A stretch of 64,000 bases of DNA from Sphingopyxis sp. Root154 (GTDB lineage: Bacteria; Pseudomonadota; Alphaproteobacteria; Sphingomonadales; Sphingomonadaceae). This document shows, piece by piece, positions 36,284-45,022 of this stretch (the stretch's first letter is position 1; every line of letters begins with the position of its first letter). Below the pieces are notes generated by a model. The model saw only the letters and a program-made list of their open reading frames with translations. It searched no databases and was not told the origin of the DNA. A program made the translations under genes and the position numbers. The DNA lies in assembly GCF_001427105.1 (NCBI RefSeq), contig NZ_LMGI01000002.1, forward strand, positions 310,001 to 374,000. Reading direction: 5' to 3'.

Positions 36284-36595
36284 ATGAATTCCGAAACCAG
36301 CCCCGCCGACCCGGCCGTCATCGACGAGAGCACGGTTCCCGCCAAGACGCGATCGAACAGCTTCTTCCGCCAGAAGCGGACCCCGCTGCCGCACGACGAC
36401 GCGCGGCGACAGGGCGATATCAGCCAGCTCGCTTTCCTGACGATGGGCGGGCGCGATCCCGCGATCGCCTTCCTCAATAGTGAGAACGCCGAACTCGGCG
36501 GCCGCCCGCTCGCCGTCGCGACCGCCAGCGACACCGGCTATGAGCAGGTCGCGACCGCGATCCGCGCTTGGGCGCGCGATCCGGGCTTCGAATGA
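36284..36595 (+). CDS. DUF2384 (Xre/MbcA/ParS toxin-binding-like) small protein
   Basis: A 103-residue protein. The C-terminal half, PAIAFLNSENAELGGRPLAVATASDTGYEQVATAIRAW (about 57-94, given in two parts: FLNSENAELGGRPL and GYEQVATAIRAW), follows the DUF2384 pattern found in Xre/MbcA/ParS antitoxins. The N-terminal half is polar and has no obvious HTH. AAGGAGGAG is placed 10 bases upstream of ATG 36284. Its stop overlaps the next start (ATGA). No RES-domain toxin is adjacent. Confidence 0.65.
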   Translation: MNSETSPADPAVIDESTVPAKTRSNSFFRQKRTPLPHDDARRQGDISQLAFLTMGGRDPAIAFLNSENAELGGRPLAVATASDTGYEQVATAIRAWARDPGFE

Positions 36596-36825
36596 GCCGC
36601 GCGATGAACCTGACGCTCCCCGAGAGCGAGGTAAAGCAAATCTGCCTGTTGCAAGGCGTCAGCATCAGCGCGATCGAGCCGCTGCAATCGGGCGGCACCC
36701 GCCTCGTCTGCACCACACCCGCCGGCGCCGAGGAAATGCGCCTGCGCCTGCGCGGTCATATCATCGACGGCGCGGTCACACGCCACCGCTTCTACCGCCC
36801 GCCAGGCGCGCCGGGCGGTTATTAA
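36592..36825 (+). CDS. Small protein coupled to the DUF2384 gene
   Basis: A 77-residue protein with no recognised domain. Its start ATG 36592 overlaps the stop of the upstream gene (ATGA); a second ATG at 36604 (MNLTLPESEV) is also possible. Basic residues cluster in the second half (MRLRLRGHIIDGAVTRHRFYR). It may work with the DUF2384 protein, but it does not look like a RES toxin. Confidence 0.6.
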   Translation: MSRAMNLTLPESEVKQICLLQGVSISAIEPLQSGGTRLVCTTPAGAEEMRLRLRGHIIDGAVTRHRFYRPPGAPGGY

Positions 36826-36899
36826 CCCGCCTCCAGAGCAACCTTCGTCCGATCCCCCCGTTTCTCCATCAGCCGGGGTGGCCAAAAACGGAGACTGCC

Positions 36900-37394
36900 A
36901 TGAAGCGCGAAGACACCGACGCCACCCATATCCTGACGAAGGACCATCGCGAGGTCGAGGCGCTGTTCGCCAGCTTCGAGAAAGCCGGCGGCGCCAAGGA
37001 AAAGGGCCGCATCGCCGACCAGATCTGCACCGAACTCAAGATCCACGCCCAGATTGAGGAGGAGGTCTTCTACCCCGCGCTCAAGGGCAAGATCGACGAC
37101 GACCTGTTGAAGGAAGCCTATGTCGAGCATGACGGCGCAAAGCTTCTGATCAACGAGATCGTCGCCTCCAGCCCCGACGACGAATTTTTCGATTCCAAGG
37201 TCACCGTGCTCAAGGAAGAGATCGAGCATCATGTGAAAGAGGAAGAGAAAGAGCACGACAATATGTTCCAGCAAGCACGCGCTGCCGACGTCGATCTCGA
37301 CGCGCTCGGCGAACAGATGCTGGCCCGGAAAGAAGAGCTGAAGGCGCAGGCGAAATCCACCGGCCTGCCGCCCGCACAAACGACGACGATGTAA
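36900..37394 (+). CDS. Hemerythrin-like HHE-domain protein
   Basis: A 164-residue four-helix protein of the hemerythrin/HHE cation-binding family. Candidate diiron ligands are H16 (ILTKDHREVE), H49 with the following Glu cluster (IHAQIEEEVFYP), H77 (YVEHDGAK) and H110/H111 (EEIEHHVKEEE). Such proteins sense or store oxygen, NO or iron in the cytoplasm. ATG 36900 has GGAG seven bases upstream. It stands alone, and a bulged hairpin follows at 37402-37443. Confidence 0.88.
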   Translation: MKREDTDATHILTKDHREVEALFASFEKAGGAKEKGRIADQICTELKIHAQIEEEVFYPALKGKIDDDLLKEAYVEHDGAKLLINEIVASSPDDEFFDSKVTVLKEEIEHHVKEEEKEHDNMFQQARAADVDLDALGEQMLARKEELKAQAKSTGLPPAQTTTM

Positions 37395-37401
37395 TTATCT
37401 C

Positions 37402-37443
37402 GTCGGGGCGATGGCGCGATTGTCTCACGCGTCATCGCCCGAC
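37402..37443. terminator. Hairpin between convergent genes
   Basis: GTCGGGGCGATG (37402-37413) pairs with CATCGCCCGAC (37433-37443) with one bulged G. No T-run follows on either strand, so intrinsic termination is uncertain. Confidence 0.45.
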
Positions 37444-37496
37444 TTACGTATGATCATCCAAGAGTAAGACGGTAGCTGCGAGCGACCGTAATCACA

Positions 37497-38594
37497 TTAC
37501 GCCTCGTCCCGCTTCGCCCGGCGGCGCCGCGACAGGACCAGCCCGGCAACCCCCAGGCTGAAAAGGCCGAGCATTCCCGGCTCGGACACCGGCGTCGCGC
37601 CGCCGCCGGTCAAGCTGTCGCCGCCACTCGAACTGCCGCTGGGCGGCGACGTCGCATAACCGCCCTTGAACGTCCCGATATGCATCTCGCCATTCTGCTT
37701 GAGGTTACCGAACACCGCCGACCCCTGAATGTAATTGCGCGTCTCGGCATCGGCGAGTGGCGCGAGCACCGATCCGCCCCACGCGGTGGTCAGCTTCAAA
37801 TCCTCGGCTTCGGGAAAATTCCAGATCACCCGTTCGCCGAGGTTGTTGGTGCCGCCGAGAAAATTGTCGTTGAGGTTGATCGACCTGCCGCTGACGTTGA
37901 CGATCGCGGTGTCGGCGCCGTTCAGGTTGAACTGGATCTCGCCGATCTTGTCGAGGTCGGCCGCGGTGATGTTGAAGACCGCCAGCCCCTGCGCATTCGG
38001 CTGCGCAGTGAAAGTACCGCGGTTGCCCTGCACCGTCAGCTGGCTGTTGGACTTGAGCGTGCCCATCTCGAACGACAGGCTCCCCATGCTGCTCTTAAGC
38101 TCGGTCTTCTGCTGCTGAAGCCCCAACCCAAATGCGGGATCGCTCCGATCGAGGTTCGAGATGACGCTGTTCTGGTTGACGTTGGTGTTGTTGATCATAC
38201 CGCCGACCTTCACCGTCTGGTTCGGACCATTGAGGTTGAAACCGCTGGTCACATTGCCGCCGACGACCGCGCCTGAGCCATTGTTGAGATTCTTGTGGCC
38301 ACCATTGACGTTACCAACCACGGTCAGTCCGGGCTGGCCGTTCGGCGACGTCGTTGCGCGGATGCCATAGTTCGAAGAATTGCCGACAAGATTGCCCCCG
38401 ACGAAGGTCCGGCCCTCGACTTCCGAAGAGGAGTCGAGGTTGCCGAGCACGACGAGGTTCCACTCGCGCAGCGCGTCGATACCGGTGATCGCCTTGCTTT
38501 GCGCCAGAGCGGGCATGGCCAGAGCGGTCGCCATGATCGCGGCGGGGAACAGGATACGGATCGGAAAGGCCACAGGTTTATCGTCCAGTTTCAA
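37497..38594 (-). CDS. Choice-of-anchor A family protein with PEP-CTERM-like tail
   Basis: A 365-residue exported protein. After a signal peptide (cleavage after PALAQ near residue 32) comes the collagen-binding-like choice-of-anchor A domain, with NLVVLGNLDSSSEVEGRTFVGGNLVG and many Asn/Gly-rich turns. The C-terminus has a Gly/Ser linker, then SEPGMLGLFSLGVAGLVL and a basic cluster (SRRRRAKRDE), a PEP-CTERM-type sorting tail processed by exosortase in known systems. No exosortase gene is in the window. It is likely a surface or extracellular-matrix protein. Confidence 0.82.
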   Translation of the reverse strand: MKLDDKPVAFPIRILFPAAIMATALAMPALAQSKAITGIDALREWNLVVLGNLDSSSEVEGRTFVGGNLVGNSSNYGIRATTSPNGQPGLTVVGNVNGGHKNLNNGSGAVVGGNVTSGFNLNGPNQTVKVGGMINNTNVNQNSVISNLDRSDPAFGLGLQQQKTELKSSMGSLSFEMGTLKSNSQLTVQGNRGTFTAQPNAQGLAVFNITAADLDKIGEIQFNLNGADTAIVNVSGRSINLNDNFLGGTNNLGERVIWNFPEAEDLKLTTAWGGSVLAPLADAETRNYIQGSAVFGNLKQNGEMHIGTFKGGYATSPPSGSSSGGDSLTGGGATPVSEPGMLGLFSLGVAGLVLSRRRRAKRDEA

Positions 38595-38726
38595 TAAGAA
38601 GGCGCGGGCGCCCCTTAGGGCGTTCGTCGTGCGGCTTACACCGAAGTGCGACGGACCGTTGTCCCGTTCCGGAACAGCGGCCCGAAAGCGTCGCGCAGCC
38701 GTGCCAAAATCGCGGCGGACGTGGCC

Positions 38727-39395
38727 TTAACCGATGGAAAGGAAGCCGGTTACCGTCAGCCGCCCGGCGCCGGGGTCAGCCGGCAGCGCATTATCTGGCG
38801 AGATCGCACCGCTGTGGAGATTCCAACTGCGGTAAAGGAGAGCACGATTATAGCGCGCCGGCTTGGTGCAGATGCATTCAAACAGCGGCGTATCGCCCAG
38901 AACATACTCGGGTGGCGGCACACCGCCGTGACGGATTTCAATGTCGAGATGCCGAAAGAACAGGTCGCGCCGCATTTCATCCACCGTCTCGAAGCCTGTC
39001 GAGCGGTGGCGAAAGAAGGCGGTGCCATCGCCGTCTTCGGGCGACAGATAATGGACAAGCGCGATGCGATCCTCGGTGAAGGCGTCGATATGCGGCAGGC
39101 GCTGCGGGATGGTCAGGTCAGGCGCCGGTGTCGAGACGATCGAAAAGCTCGCATCGACCACGGTGATCGGCCCGGTTCTTCCAAACGCTTTAGCGGCGGC
39201 CGCAATGATGGGGAGCTGCGTCGCGAGATAGGCGGCGGGCAACGCCGCCCGCACCCCCGGAAAATGGTTAAGTGCCGGGGTAAAGTCCGCCGCCTGTGCG
39301 AAGCTCCGTAAGCGATCGGGATCGGGCGCGAAATCGTCGAGGATGACGAGCGGCTGCGCCTCGGTCCCGATCGTCTCGATACGAACCGACGTCAT
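38727..39395 (-). CDS. DUF6445 family protein
   Basis: A 222-residue cytoplasmic protein that fits the DUF6445 family. It has LVILDDFAPDPDRLRSFAQ near the N-terminus and HIDAFTEDRIALVHYLSPEDGDGTAFFRHRSTGFE in the middle, which resembles the core of 2-oxoglutarate/Fe(II)-type folds, with HID and later His residues. Activity is unknown. ATG 39395 overlaps the stop of the ECF42 sigma gene (ATGA), so it is co-translated with it. Confidence 0.75.
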   Translation of the reverse strand: MTSVRIETIGTEAQPLVILDDFAPDPDRLRSFAQAADFTPALNHFPGVRAALPAAYLATQLPIIAAAAKAFGRTGPITVVDASFSIVSTPAPDLTIPQRLPHIDAFTEDRIALVHYLSPEDGDGTAFFRHRSTGFETVDEMRRDLFFRHLDIEIRHGGVPPPEYVLGDTPLFECICTKPARYNRALLYRSWNLHSGAISPDNALPADPGAGRLTVTGFLSIG

Positions 39396-40654
39396 TCGGC
39401 GCATGCCGCGGCGCGCGCGAGCAGGAAGTCGCGCTCGCGCTCGTTACTCGACAGCGCCGCTGCTGCCTCGAACTGAACCCTCGCCTCGCCCGGCCGCCCG
39501 GCGCGAAACAGGAAATCGCCGCGCGCGGCGGGCAGCGGCGCATAATTGCGCAGTGCCGCCTCCCCGGCGATCGCGTCGACCAGCCGCAACCCCGCTTCGG
39601 GGCCGAACGCCATGCTGTACGCGACCGCACGATTGAGCTCGACCACCGGCGACGGCATCACCTGCCCTAGCCGGTCGTAGAGCGCAGCGATACGCTGCCA
39701 GTCGGTTGCCTCCGCCGAGCGCGCCCGCGCATGACATGCCGCGAGCGCCGCCTGCAATACATAGGCTCCATCCGATCCGCCCAGTTTCTCGGCCCGATCA
39801 AGCGCATTCAACCCGCGGCGGATCAGCAACTGGTCCCAACGCGCCCGGTTCTGTTCGGTCAGCGGGACGAACCGCCCGTCGGGTCCCGCCCTCGCCGTCA
39901 GCCGCGACGCCTGAATTTCCATCAGCGCGAGCAAACCCAGCACCTCGGGCTGCTCGGGCATTAATCCGGCGAGGATGCGCCCCAGCCGCTGCGCCTCGCT
40001 GCACAGCAGCGGTCGGACGAGCGATGCCCCTGCGGTCGCGGCATAGCCTTCGTTGAAGATCAGATAGACGACCTCGAGCACCGACCCCAGGCGCGCCTGA
40101 AGTTCGGCCCCGCGCGGAACCTCGAACTGGGCTCCCGCCTTGGCGATCGCCTTCTTGGCGCGCGTGATCCGCGCCGCAATCGTCGCTTCGTTCGACAGGA
40201 ACGCGCGCGCAATCTCCTCGACCGTCAACCCGCCGACCAGCCGCAGCGTCAGCGCTGCGCGTGCCTCGGGCGAAATCACCGGATGGCAGGCGGCGAAGAT
40301 CAGCCCGAGCAGTTCGTCGCCCAGCGGATCGTCGAGCGCCGCCTCGATGGCCTCCGCGCTCATATCGCGCTCCTCATCGAGTTCGCGGGCGATTTCGGCA
40401 TGTTTCCGCTCCCGCATCGCATGGTGCCGGGCGCCGTCGATCACCCGCCGTTTCGCCGCCGCGGTCAGCCAGGCGCCCGGATTATCGGGCACTCCCGACT
40501 TCGGCCATTCGGTCAGCGCGATCAGCAGCGCCTCCTGCGCCAGTTCCTCCGCCCGGTCGACATCGCGCGTCAGCCGGGCGAGCGCGGCAATCAACCGCGC
40601 CCGCTCGATCCGGAACACCGCTTCGATCGCACGGTGGGTTTCGTCGGCCGCCAT
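39392..40654 (-). CDS. ECF42-type sigma factor with C-terminal TPR-like domain
   Basis: A 420-residue extracytoplasmic-function sigma factor. Region 2 (LIAALARLTRDVDRAEELAQEALLIALTEWP) and region 4 (LTLRLVGGLTVEEIARAFLSNEATIAARITRAKK) lie in the first 180 residues. The rest is the long helical C-terminal extension typical of group ECF42, which needs no separate anti-sigma factor. ATG 40654 was chosen; an in-frame ATG at 40693 is possible. The YciI/DGPF gene upstream is the standard genomic partner of ECF42. Confidence 0.9.
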   Translation of the reverse strand: MAADETHRAIEAVFRIERARLIAALARLTRDVDRAEELAQEALLIALTEWPKSGVPDNPGAWLTAAAKRRVIDGARHHAMRERKHAEIARELDEERDMSAEAIEAALDDPLGDELLGLIFAACHPVISPEARAALTLRLVGGLTVEEIARAFLSNEATIAARITRAKKAIAKAGAQFEVPRGAELQARLGSVLEVVYLIFNEGYAATAGASLVRPLLCSEAQRLGRILAGLMPEQPEVLGLLALMEIQASRLTARAGPDGRFVPLTEQNRARWDQLLIRRGLNALDRAEKLGGSDGAYVLQAALAACHARARSAEATDWQRIAALYDRLGQVMPSPVVELNRAVAYSMAFGPEAGLRLVDAIAGEAALRNYAPLPAARGDFLFRAGRPGEARVQFEAAAALSSNERERDFLLARAAACAE

Positions 40655-40707
40655 GCCTGCCTTCTCGGGCAACAGAGCAGGAGAGGCAAGCATGCGACCG
40701 GTACGAC

Positions 40708-41139
40708 TTATTCGCCGGCGAGCCTTTCGCGCAGCTTCTGTTCTTGCTCGGCGAGTTCGGGCGTCAACGCCTCACCGAAATCCTCCATTTCATAGAAAGG
40801 ACGGATTTCGAGTTCGCTGGGCCCCGGCATCGGGTTCGGACAGCGCTTCGCCCACGCGACCGCCTCGTCCATGTCCTTAACCTCCCAGACCCAATAGCCC
40901 GCGACGAGCTCGCGCGTCTCGGCGAAGGGGCCGTCGATCACCGTGCGGCTCGCGCCGTCGAACGCGATGCGCTTGCCGGCCGACGAGGGTTTCAACCCGT
41001 CACCGTCGACCATCACGCCGGCGTTGACCAGTTCCTCGTTATACTTGCCCATCGCCTCGAACATTTCGGTCATGTCCTCGGTCGGCGGCAGGCCCTTTTC
41101 GCTATCCTCGGTCGCTTTGACAAAGACCATTACACGCAT
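40708..41139 (-). CDS. YciI/DGPF-family protein
   Basis: A 143-residue protein of the YciI-like superfamily with the DGPF motif at residues 69-72 (VIDGPFAETRELVAGYWVWEV). It begins MRVMVFVKATEDSE. ATG 41139 has AAGGAGAT upstream. DGPF proteins are found next to ECF42 sigma factors and are thought to be part of, or targets of, that signalling unit. The biochemical role is unknown. It is the first gene of the three-gene run with the sigma factor and DUF6445. Confidence 0.9.
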   Translation of the reverse strand: MRVMVFVKATEDSEKGLPPTEDMTEMFEAMGKYNEELVNAGVMVDGDGLKPSSAGKRIAFDGASRTVIDGPFAETRELVAGYWVWEVKDMDEAVAWAKRCPNPMPGPSELEIRPFYEMEDFGEALTPELAEQEQKLRERLAGE

Positions 41140-41228
41140 CGTCCATCTCCTTTTCGATCGGGCCAACAGCGGCTCCTGCCAACACGACGAACGAGCCGCC
41201 GCCAAATCGACACGAGCTGAAAAAAATT

Positions 41229-42239
41229 TCAGGCGACCTCGGCCAGCGACTGCGGCGTCGAAAAACGCTGCCGATATTCGTGCGGCGACAGGCCGATCAG
41301 GCGGTGGAACAATTTGCGGAACGCCGCCGCATCCTCATAACCCACCGACCATGCGATCTGGTCGACCGTCCGCTTGGTAAATTCGAGCAGTTCGCGCGCC
41401 TTGCCGACGCGGATATGCTGGACATATTCGACCGGCGTCATTCCCGTCGCCGCCTTGAAGCGCCGCTGGAAGGTGCGCTCCTCCATCCCCGCCTCGCCCG
41501 CCATCTCCGCCACCGCGACCGGCCCGGCGCCTCGCGCCTGCAGCCAGTGCTGCACCTTCAATATCGCCTCGTCGCCGTGCGTCAGCTTCGGCGCAAAGCT
41601 CGCATAATGTTTCTGCTCGCGCCCCGACGGATCGATCAACAGGAAGCGCGCGGTCTCCATCATCACCGTCGGCCCCAGTAAGCGTTCGACGATCCGCAGC
41701 CCCAGGTCGGTCCACGCCATCAGCCCGCCCGCGGTGACGATGTCGCCATCGTCGATCACCATCCGGTCGGCCTCCATCCTTACGTCGGGAAAGCGGCTGC
41801 GAAACTCCTCGGCGAAGAACCAGTGCGTCGTCGCCGGCCGGCCGCTGAGCAATCCCGTCGCCGCCAGCGCAAACGCCCCGCCGCAGTTCGACGCCAGCAC
41901 CGCGCCCTGCGCGTGCCGGTCGAGCAGCCAGCGTGCATACGGCTCGACCTCGCCGGGCTCGAGCAATTTGTGCAAGCTGCCCGGCGCGATCAGCACCGCA
42001 GGGGAATTGGCGGCCTGTTCCTCGGCATGACTGTCATAACAGCGGGCAAATCCCCCGCCCTCTTGCAGCCGCCAATGGCTGACGCGGATCGGGCTGCGGC
42101 CATGATCGACCGCGAAACGGCCCGCGACATGAAACAGGTCGGTGATGCCGTGAACCATCCCGGTCTGGCAGTCGGGGTAAAGCATCATCCCGACCTCGAC
42201 CAACGCGGGCGGGGCGTCCGGCACCTTCAACTTGGGCAT
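41229..42239 (-). CDS. GlxA-type regulator with DJ-1/PfpI and AraC domains
   Basis: A 336-residue regulator. The N-terminal 190 residues are a DJ-1/PfpI-like domain (VLIAPGSLHKLLEPG, LASNCGGAFALAATGLLSGR). The C-terminal 100 residues are an AraC HTH pair: MAGEAGMEERTFQRRFKAATGMTPVEYVQ and IAWSVGYEDAAAFRKLFHRLIGLSPHEYR. AAAGGAG lies upstream of ATG 42239. It is divergent from the alpha/beta hydrolase gene at 42368 and probably controls it, an inference from position. Confidence 0.9.
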   Translation of the reverse strand: MPKLKVPDAPPALVEVGMMLYPDCQTGMVHGITDLFHVAGRFAVDHGRSPIRVSHWRLQEGGGFARCYDSHAEEQAANSPAVLIAPGSLHKLLEPGEVEPYARWLLDRHAQGAVLASNCGGAFALAATGLLSGRPATTHWFFAEEFRSRFPDVRMEADRMVIDDGDIVTAGGLMAWTDLGLRIVERLLGPTVMMETARFLLIDPSGREQKHYASFAPKLTHGDEAILKVQHWLQARGAGPVAVAEMAGEAGMEERTFQRRFKAATGMTPVEYVQHIRVGKARELLEFTKRTVDQIAWSVGYEDAAAFRKLFHRLIGLSPHEYRQRFSTPQSLAEVA

Positions 42240-42367
42240 ATCGGCTCCTTTGTCGGAATCGACCCGCATAATGTCGCGTCCGCCAATCCCGCGCAAGATC
42301 GTCCCGGCCTATTTCCAGATCACCGGGACGGACACCCCGCCCTTCTCGAAACGAAAGGAACCATATC

Positions 42368-43195
42368 ATGACCACCATCACCACCAAGGACGGCACGAAC
42401 ATCTTCTTCAAGGACTGGGGTCCGAAGGACGCCCAGCCCATCGTCTTCTCGCACGGCTGGCCGCTCAGCGCCGACGCCTGGGACGCGCAGATGGTCTTCT
42501 TCGCCAATCAGGGCTTCCGCACCATCGCCCACGACCGCCGCAGCCACGGCCGTTCGGATCAGGTCTGGGACAACAACAATATGGACCAGTACGCCGACGA
42601 CCTCGCCGAACTGATCGAACAGCTGGGCCTCAAGGACGTGATCCTCGTCGGCCACTCGACCGGCGGCGGCGAAGTCACCCGCTATATCGGCCGTCACGGC
42701 ACGAGCCGCGTCGCCAAAGTCGCCCTCATCGGCGCGGTCCCTCCGCTGATGCTCAAGACCGAAGCCAACCCCGGCGGCCTGCCGATCGACGTCTTCGACG
42801 GCATCCGCAAGGGCACGTTCGACAACCGCCCGCAATTTTTCAAGGACCTGACGCTGCCCTTCTACGGCTATAACCGCGACGGCGCGGCGGTGTCCGACGC
42901 TGTGCGCGACGACTTCGTGCGGCAGGGCATGAACGGCGGTCTCAAGGGCCTGCTCGACAGCATCCGCGCCTTTTCGGAAAGCGACTTCAACGAAGACCTC
43001 AAGAAGTTCGACAAGCCCACACTCGTCCTCCACGGCGACGACGACCAGATCGTGCCGATCGGCGCCGCGGCGCTCTCGACCGTCAAGATCGTCAAGCAGG
43101 CGGTGCTCAAGGTCTACAAGGGCGGCAGCCACGGCCTCACCGTCACCGAGCAGGACCGCTTCAACGCCGATCTTCTCGACTTCATCAACAGCTGA
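42368..43195 (+). CDS. Alpha/beta hydrolase, non-heme haloperoxidase/perhydrolase-like
   Basis: A 275-residue alpha/beta hydrolase of the cofactor-free haloperoxidase/arylesterase group. [16 protein letters not shown] forms the oxyanion region, [11 protein letters not shown] follows, the nucleophile Ser97 lies in VGHSTGGGE, an Asp lies in HGDDDQIVP and the His in [10 protein letters not shown]. These enzymes hydrolyse esters and can catalyse perhydrolysis. It is cytoplasmic, without a signal peptide. AAAGGAA precedes ATG 42368. It is divergent from the GlxA-type regulator and upstream of a small membrane-protein gene. Confidence 0.9.
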   Translation: MTTITTKDGTNIFFKDWGPKDAQPIVFSHGWPLSADAWDAQMVFFANQGFRTIAHDRRSHGRSDQVWDNNNMDQYADDLAELIEQLGLKDVILVGHSTGGGEVTRYIGRHGTSRVAKVALIGAVPPLMLKTEANPGGLPIDVFDGIRKGTFDNRPQFFKDLTLPFYGYNRDGAAVSDAVRDDFVRQGMNGGLKGLLDSIRAFSESDFNEDLKKFDKPTLVLHGDDDQIVPIGAAALSTVKIVKQAVLKVYKGGSHGLTVTEQDRFNADLLDFINS

Positions 43196-43249
43196 TAAGG
43201 AAGAGGCGCGGGCCCCCGACCGCGCCTCCACCTACAAAGGAGACGTGTC

Positions 43250-43744
43250 ATGATCCTCGGTTTGACCATTCCGCAATTCACCGCACTGCATGTCTTGATC
43301 AGTTTCGTCGGCATCGGCGCGGGCCTTATCGCCCTCCCCGCCTTCGCCCGCGGCCACATCCTGCCCCGCACCAACGCGATCTTCCTGTGGTTCACTCTGC
43401 TCACCAGCCTGACGGGCTTTCTTTTCCCCATCGTTGCTTTCACCCCGGCGCTCGGCACGGGGATCGTCTCGACGCTGGTGCTCGCGGTCGCCTTCTGGGC
43501 CTGGTACGGCCGCAAGCTCGCGGGCCGCGCCGCCACCGTCTACGCGATCAGCGCGACCGCGGCGCTCTACCTCAACCTCTTCGTTCTGGTCGTGCAGTCC
43601 TTCCTGAAGGTCCCCGCGCTCAACGCGCTGGCCCCGAACGGTACCGAACCCCCGTTCGTTGCGGCACAGGGCGCACTCCTCCTCACCGCGATCCTGTTCG
43701 GCACTCTCGCCGTGAAGGCCAGCCGCCGCCCGATCGCAGCCTGA
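43250..43744 (+). CDS. Four-helix membrane protein of unknown function
   Basis: A 164-residue hydrophobic protein with about four membrane segments: residues 10-32, 42-63, 67-85 with 95-115, and 138-155. No motif identifies a family. AAAGGAGA lies before ATG 43250. It is 55 bases after the hydrolase and probably shares its transcript, so it may be under the same regulator. Confidence 0.72.
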   Translation: MILGLTIPQFTALHVLISFVGIGAGLIALPAFARGHILPRTNAIFLWFTLLTSLTGFLFPIVAFTPALGTGIVSTLVLAVAFWAWYGRKLAGRAATVYAISATAALYLNLFVLVVQSFLKVPALNALAPNGTEPPFVAAQGALLLTAILFGTLAVKASRRPIAA

Positions 43745-43761
43745 CCCATCCCGAAACGACG

Positions 43762-43787
43762 AAGGGCGGCCTTCACGGGCCGCCCTT
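43762..43787. terminator. Hairpin between convergent genes
   Basis: AAGGGCGGCC (43762-43771) pairs perfectly with GGCCGCCCTT (43778-43787) around TTCACG. It lies between the membrane protein gene and the OmpA-family gene, whose ends face each other. The T-run is short. Confidence 0.65.
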
Positions 43788-43833
43788 GTCACATTCGGTC
43801 GAGCCGGGGTGGGCGCCGCCCACCCCGCGCATC

Positions 43834-44712
43834 TTACATACCGTCGAGGCCCTTGCTGACCAGAATGTTCACCGCAACGCGGCGATTCTGTGCCTTGCCT
43901 TCGGGGGTGGTGTTGTCCGCCGCCGGGTCGGCTTCGGCCATCCCGGTGGGAGTCAGCATGCGATAGGGCTTCCAGCCGCATGCCTGCTGAAGATGATTGA
44001 CGACGCGGCTTGCGCGCTTTTCGCTGAGCACCTGGTTCAGTTCCTGGCTGCCCGTCGAATCGGTGTAGCCAACGACCAGCAGCAGGGCGTTGTCCATCCC
44101 GTCGGCCTGGCTTGCCGCGCTGCAGAGATCGGCTTTCGCCTGCTCGGTCAGCACCGCCTTGCCGGTGTCGAAGTTCACGTTCGTCGTGCCCTTGACGTTG
44201 TACTGGTCGATATCGCCCACGCGGCTGCGCAGCGCCTCGGTTGCCGCTGTTTGTTCGGCAAAGCGCTGATCGGTGCCAGTATGGATCATCGATGCGGTGC
44301 GGAGGTCCTTGTTCTTGAGTTGGACCTGGCTTGCCACCAGTCCGCCATCCCACTGCAGCGTGTCGATGGTAACGGGCAGGCCGTTGAGCAGTTGAGCCGC
44401 GCCAAGCTTGTCGCGATCGAGGCCCAGGAAGCCGCCGCTGCTCTTGATCTTGGTGTAGTCGGCGATCGCGACGCTGGTGCTGTTACCGTCGGCGGTCGCG
44501 ACCTTGATGCGGCCATCGGTGCGCGCGGCGATGATGCCCTCGACCTTCGGACCCTTGGTCATCTGGTCGGGCGAAGGCAGCGTGCCGACAACGGTCGCCA
44601 TGACTTCGCCATCGTTCGGGGCCTGCTCTTGAGCCGCGAGGCTTCCCGTTGCGGTGCCGGCCAAAAGGGCCAGCGCCAATAGAATTTTCGGACTCTTGGA
44701 AACGGCGCCCAT
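43834..44712 (-). CDS. OmpA-family outer-membrane protein with DUF5666-like N-terminal domain
   Basis: A 292-residue exported protein. After a signal peptide (cleavage after GSLAAQ near residue 28), residues 50-140 resemble a DUF5666/OB-like domain (KVEGIIAARTDGRIKVATADG). The C-terminal 130 residues are an OmpA peptidoglycan-binding domain: TTNVNFDTGKAVLTEQAKADL, VVGYTDSTGSQELNQVLSEKRA and GKAQNRRVAVNIL. It has no eight-stranded barrel, so it is probably periplasmic and wall-bound. AAGGAGAAG lies upstream of ATG 44712. It probably has its own promoter in the 310-base gap. Confidence 0.85.
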   Translation of the reverse strand: MGAVSKSPKILLALALLAGTATGSLAAQEQAPNDGEVMATVVGTLPSPDQMTKGPKVEGIIAARTDGRIKVATADGNSTSVAIADYTKIKSSGGFLGLDRDKLGAAQLLNGLPVTIDTLQWDGGLVASQVQLKNKDLRTASMIHTGTDQRFAEQTAATEALRSRVGDIDQYNVKGTTNVNFDTGKAVLTEQAKADLCSAASQADGMDNALLLVVGYTDSTGSQELNQVLSEKRASRVVNHLQQACGWKPYRMLTPTGMAEADPAADNTTPEGKAQNRRVAVNILVSKGLDGM

Positions 44713-45022
44713 ATACTTCTCCTTCTAAACAGCCGCCCGCGCAGATGGGCCCGCGTGTTCGCGTGGTCCGTTCTGGGACAAGATTACTCGCGGCGAAGTC
44801 AAAAGTTGCGCAGGTCGTCGCACGGACGGTGCGACGAACCGATAAGACCGTGTCGCAAAAGCGTAATTTTTTTATTTTGTAGCTTTTCGAGGGCAAAAAT
44901 TCGGTGACCCGCGTCCGTCAACGAGACGATCGTCCGCCACGCGCGCTTCGCCCGATACCCGCTTGCGCAACCTTCCGTTTACGTTAAGGTCAGTTGCAAA
45001 CCGCAACCGGAGAGACTGATTC
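44713..45022. promoter_or_regulatory. 310-base divergent intergenic region
   Basis: No gene is seen. CGTCGCAC (44816-44823) and GTGCGACG (44829-44836) form a perfect dyad. A T-rich tract follows at 44864-44886. Promoters for the OmpA-family gene and the flavin oxidoreductase must lie here, but I cannot place the boxes reliably. Confidence 0.45.
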
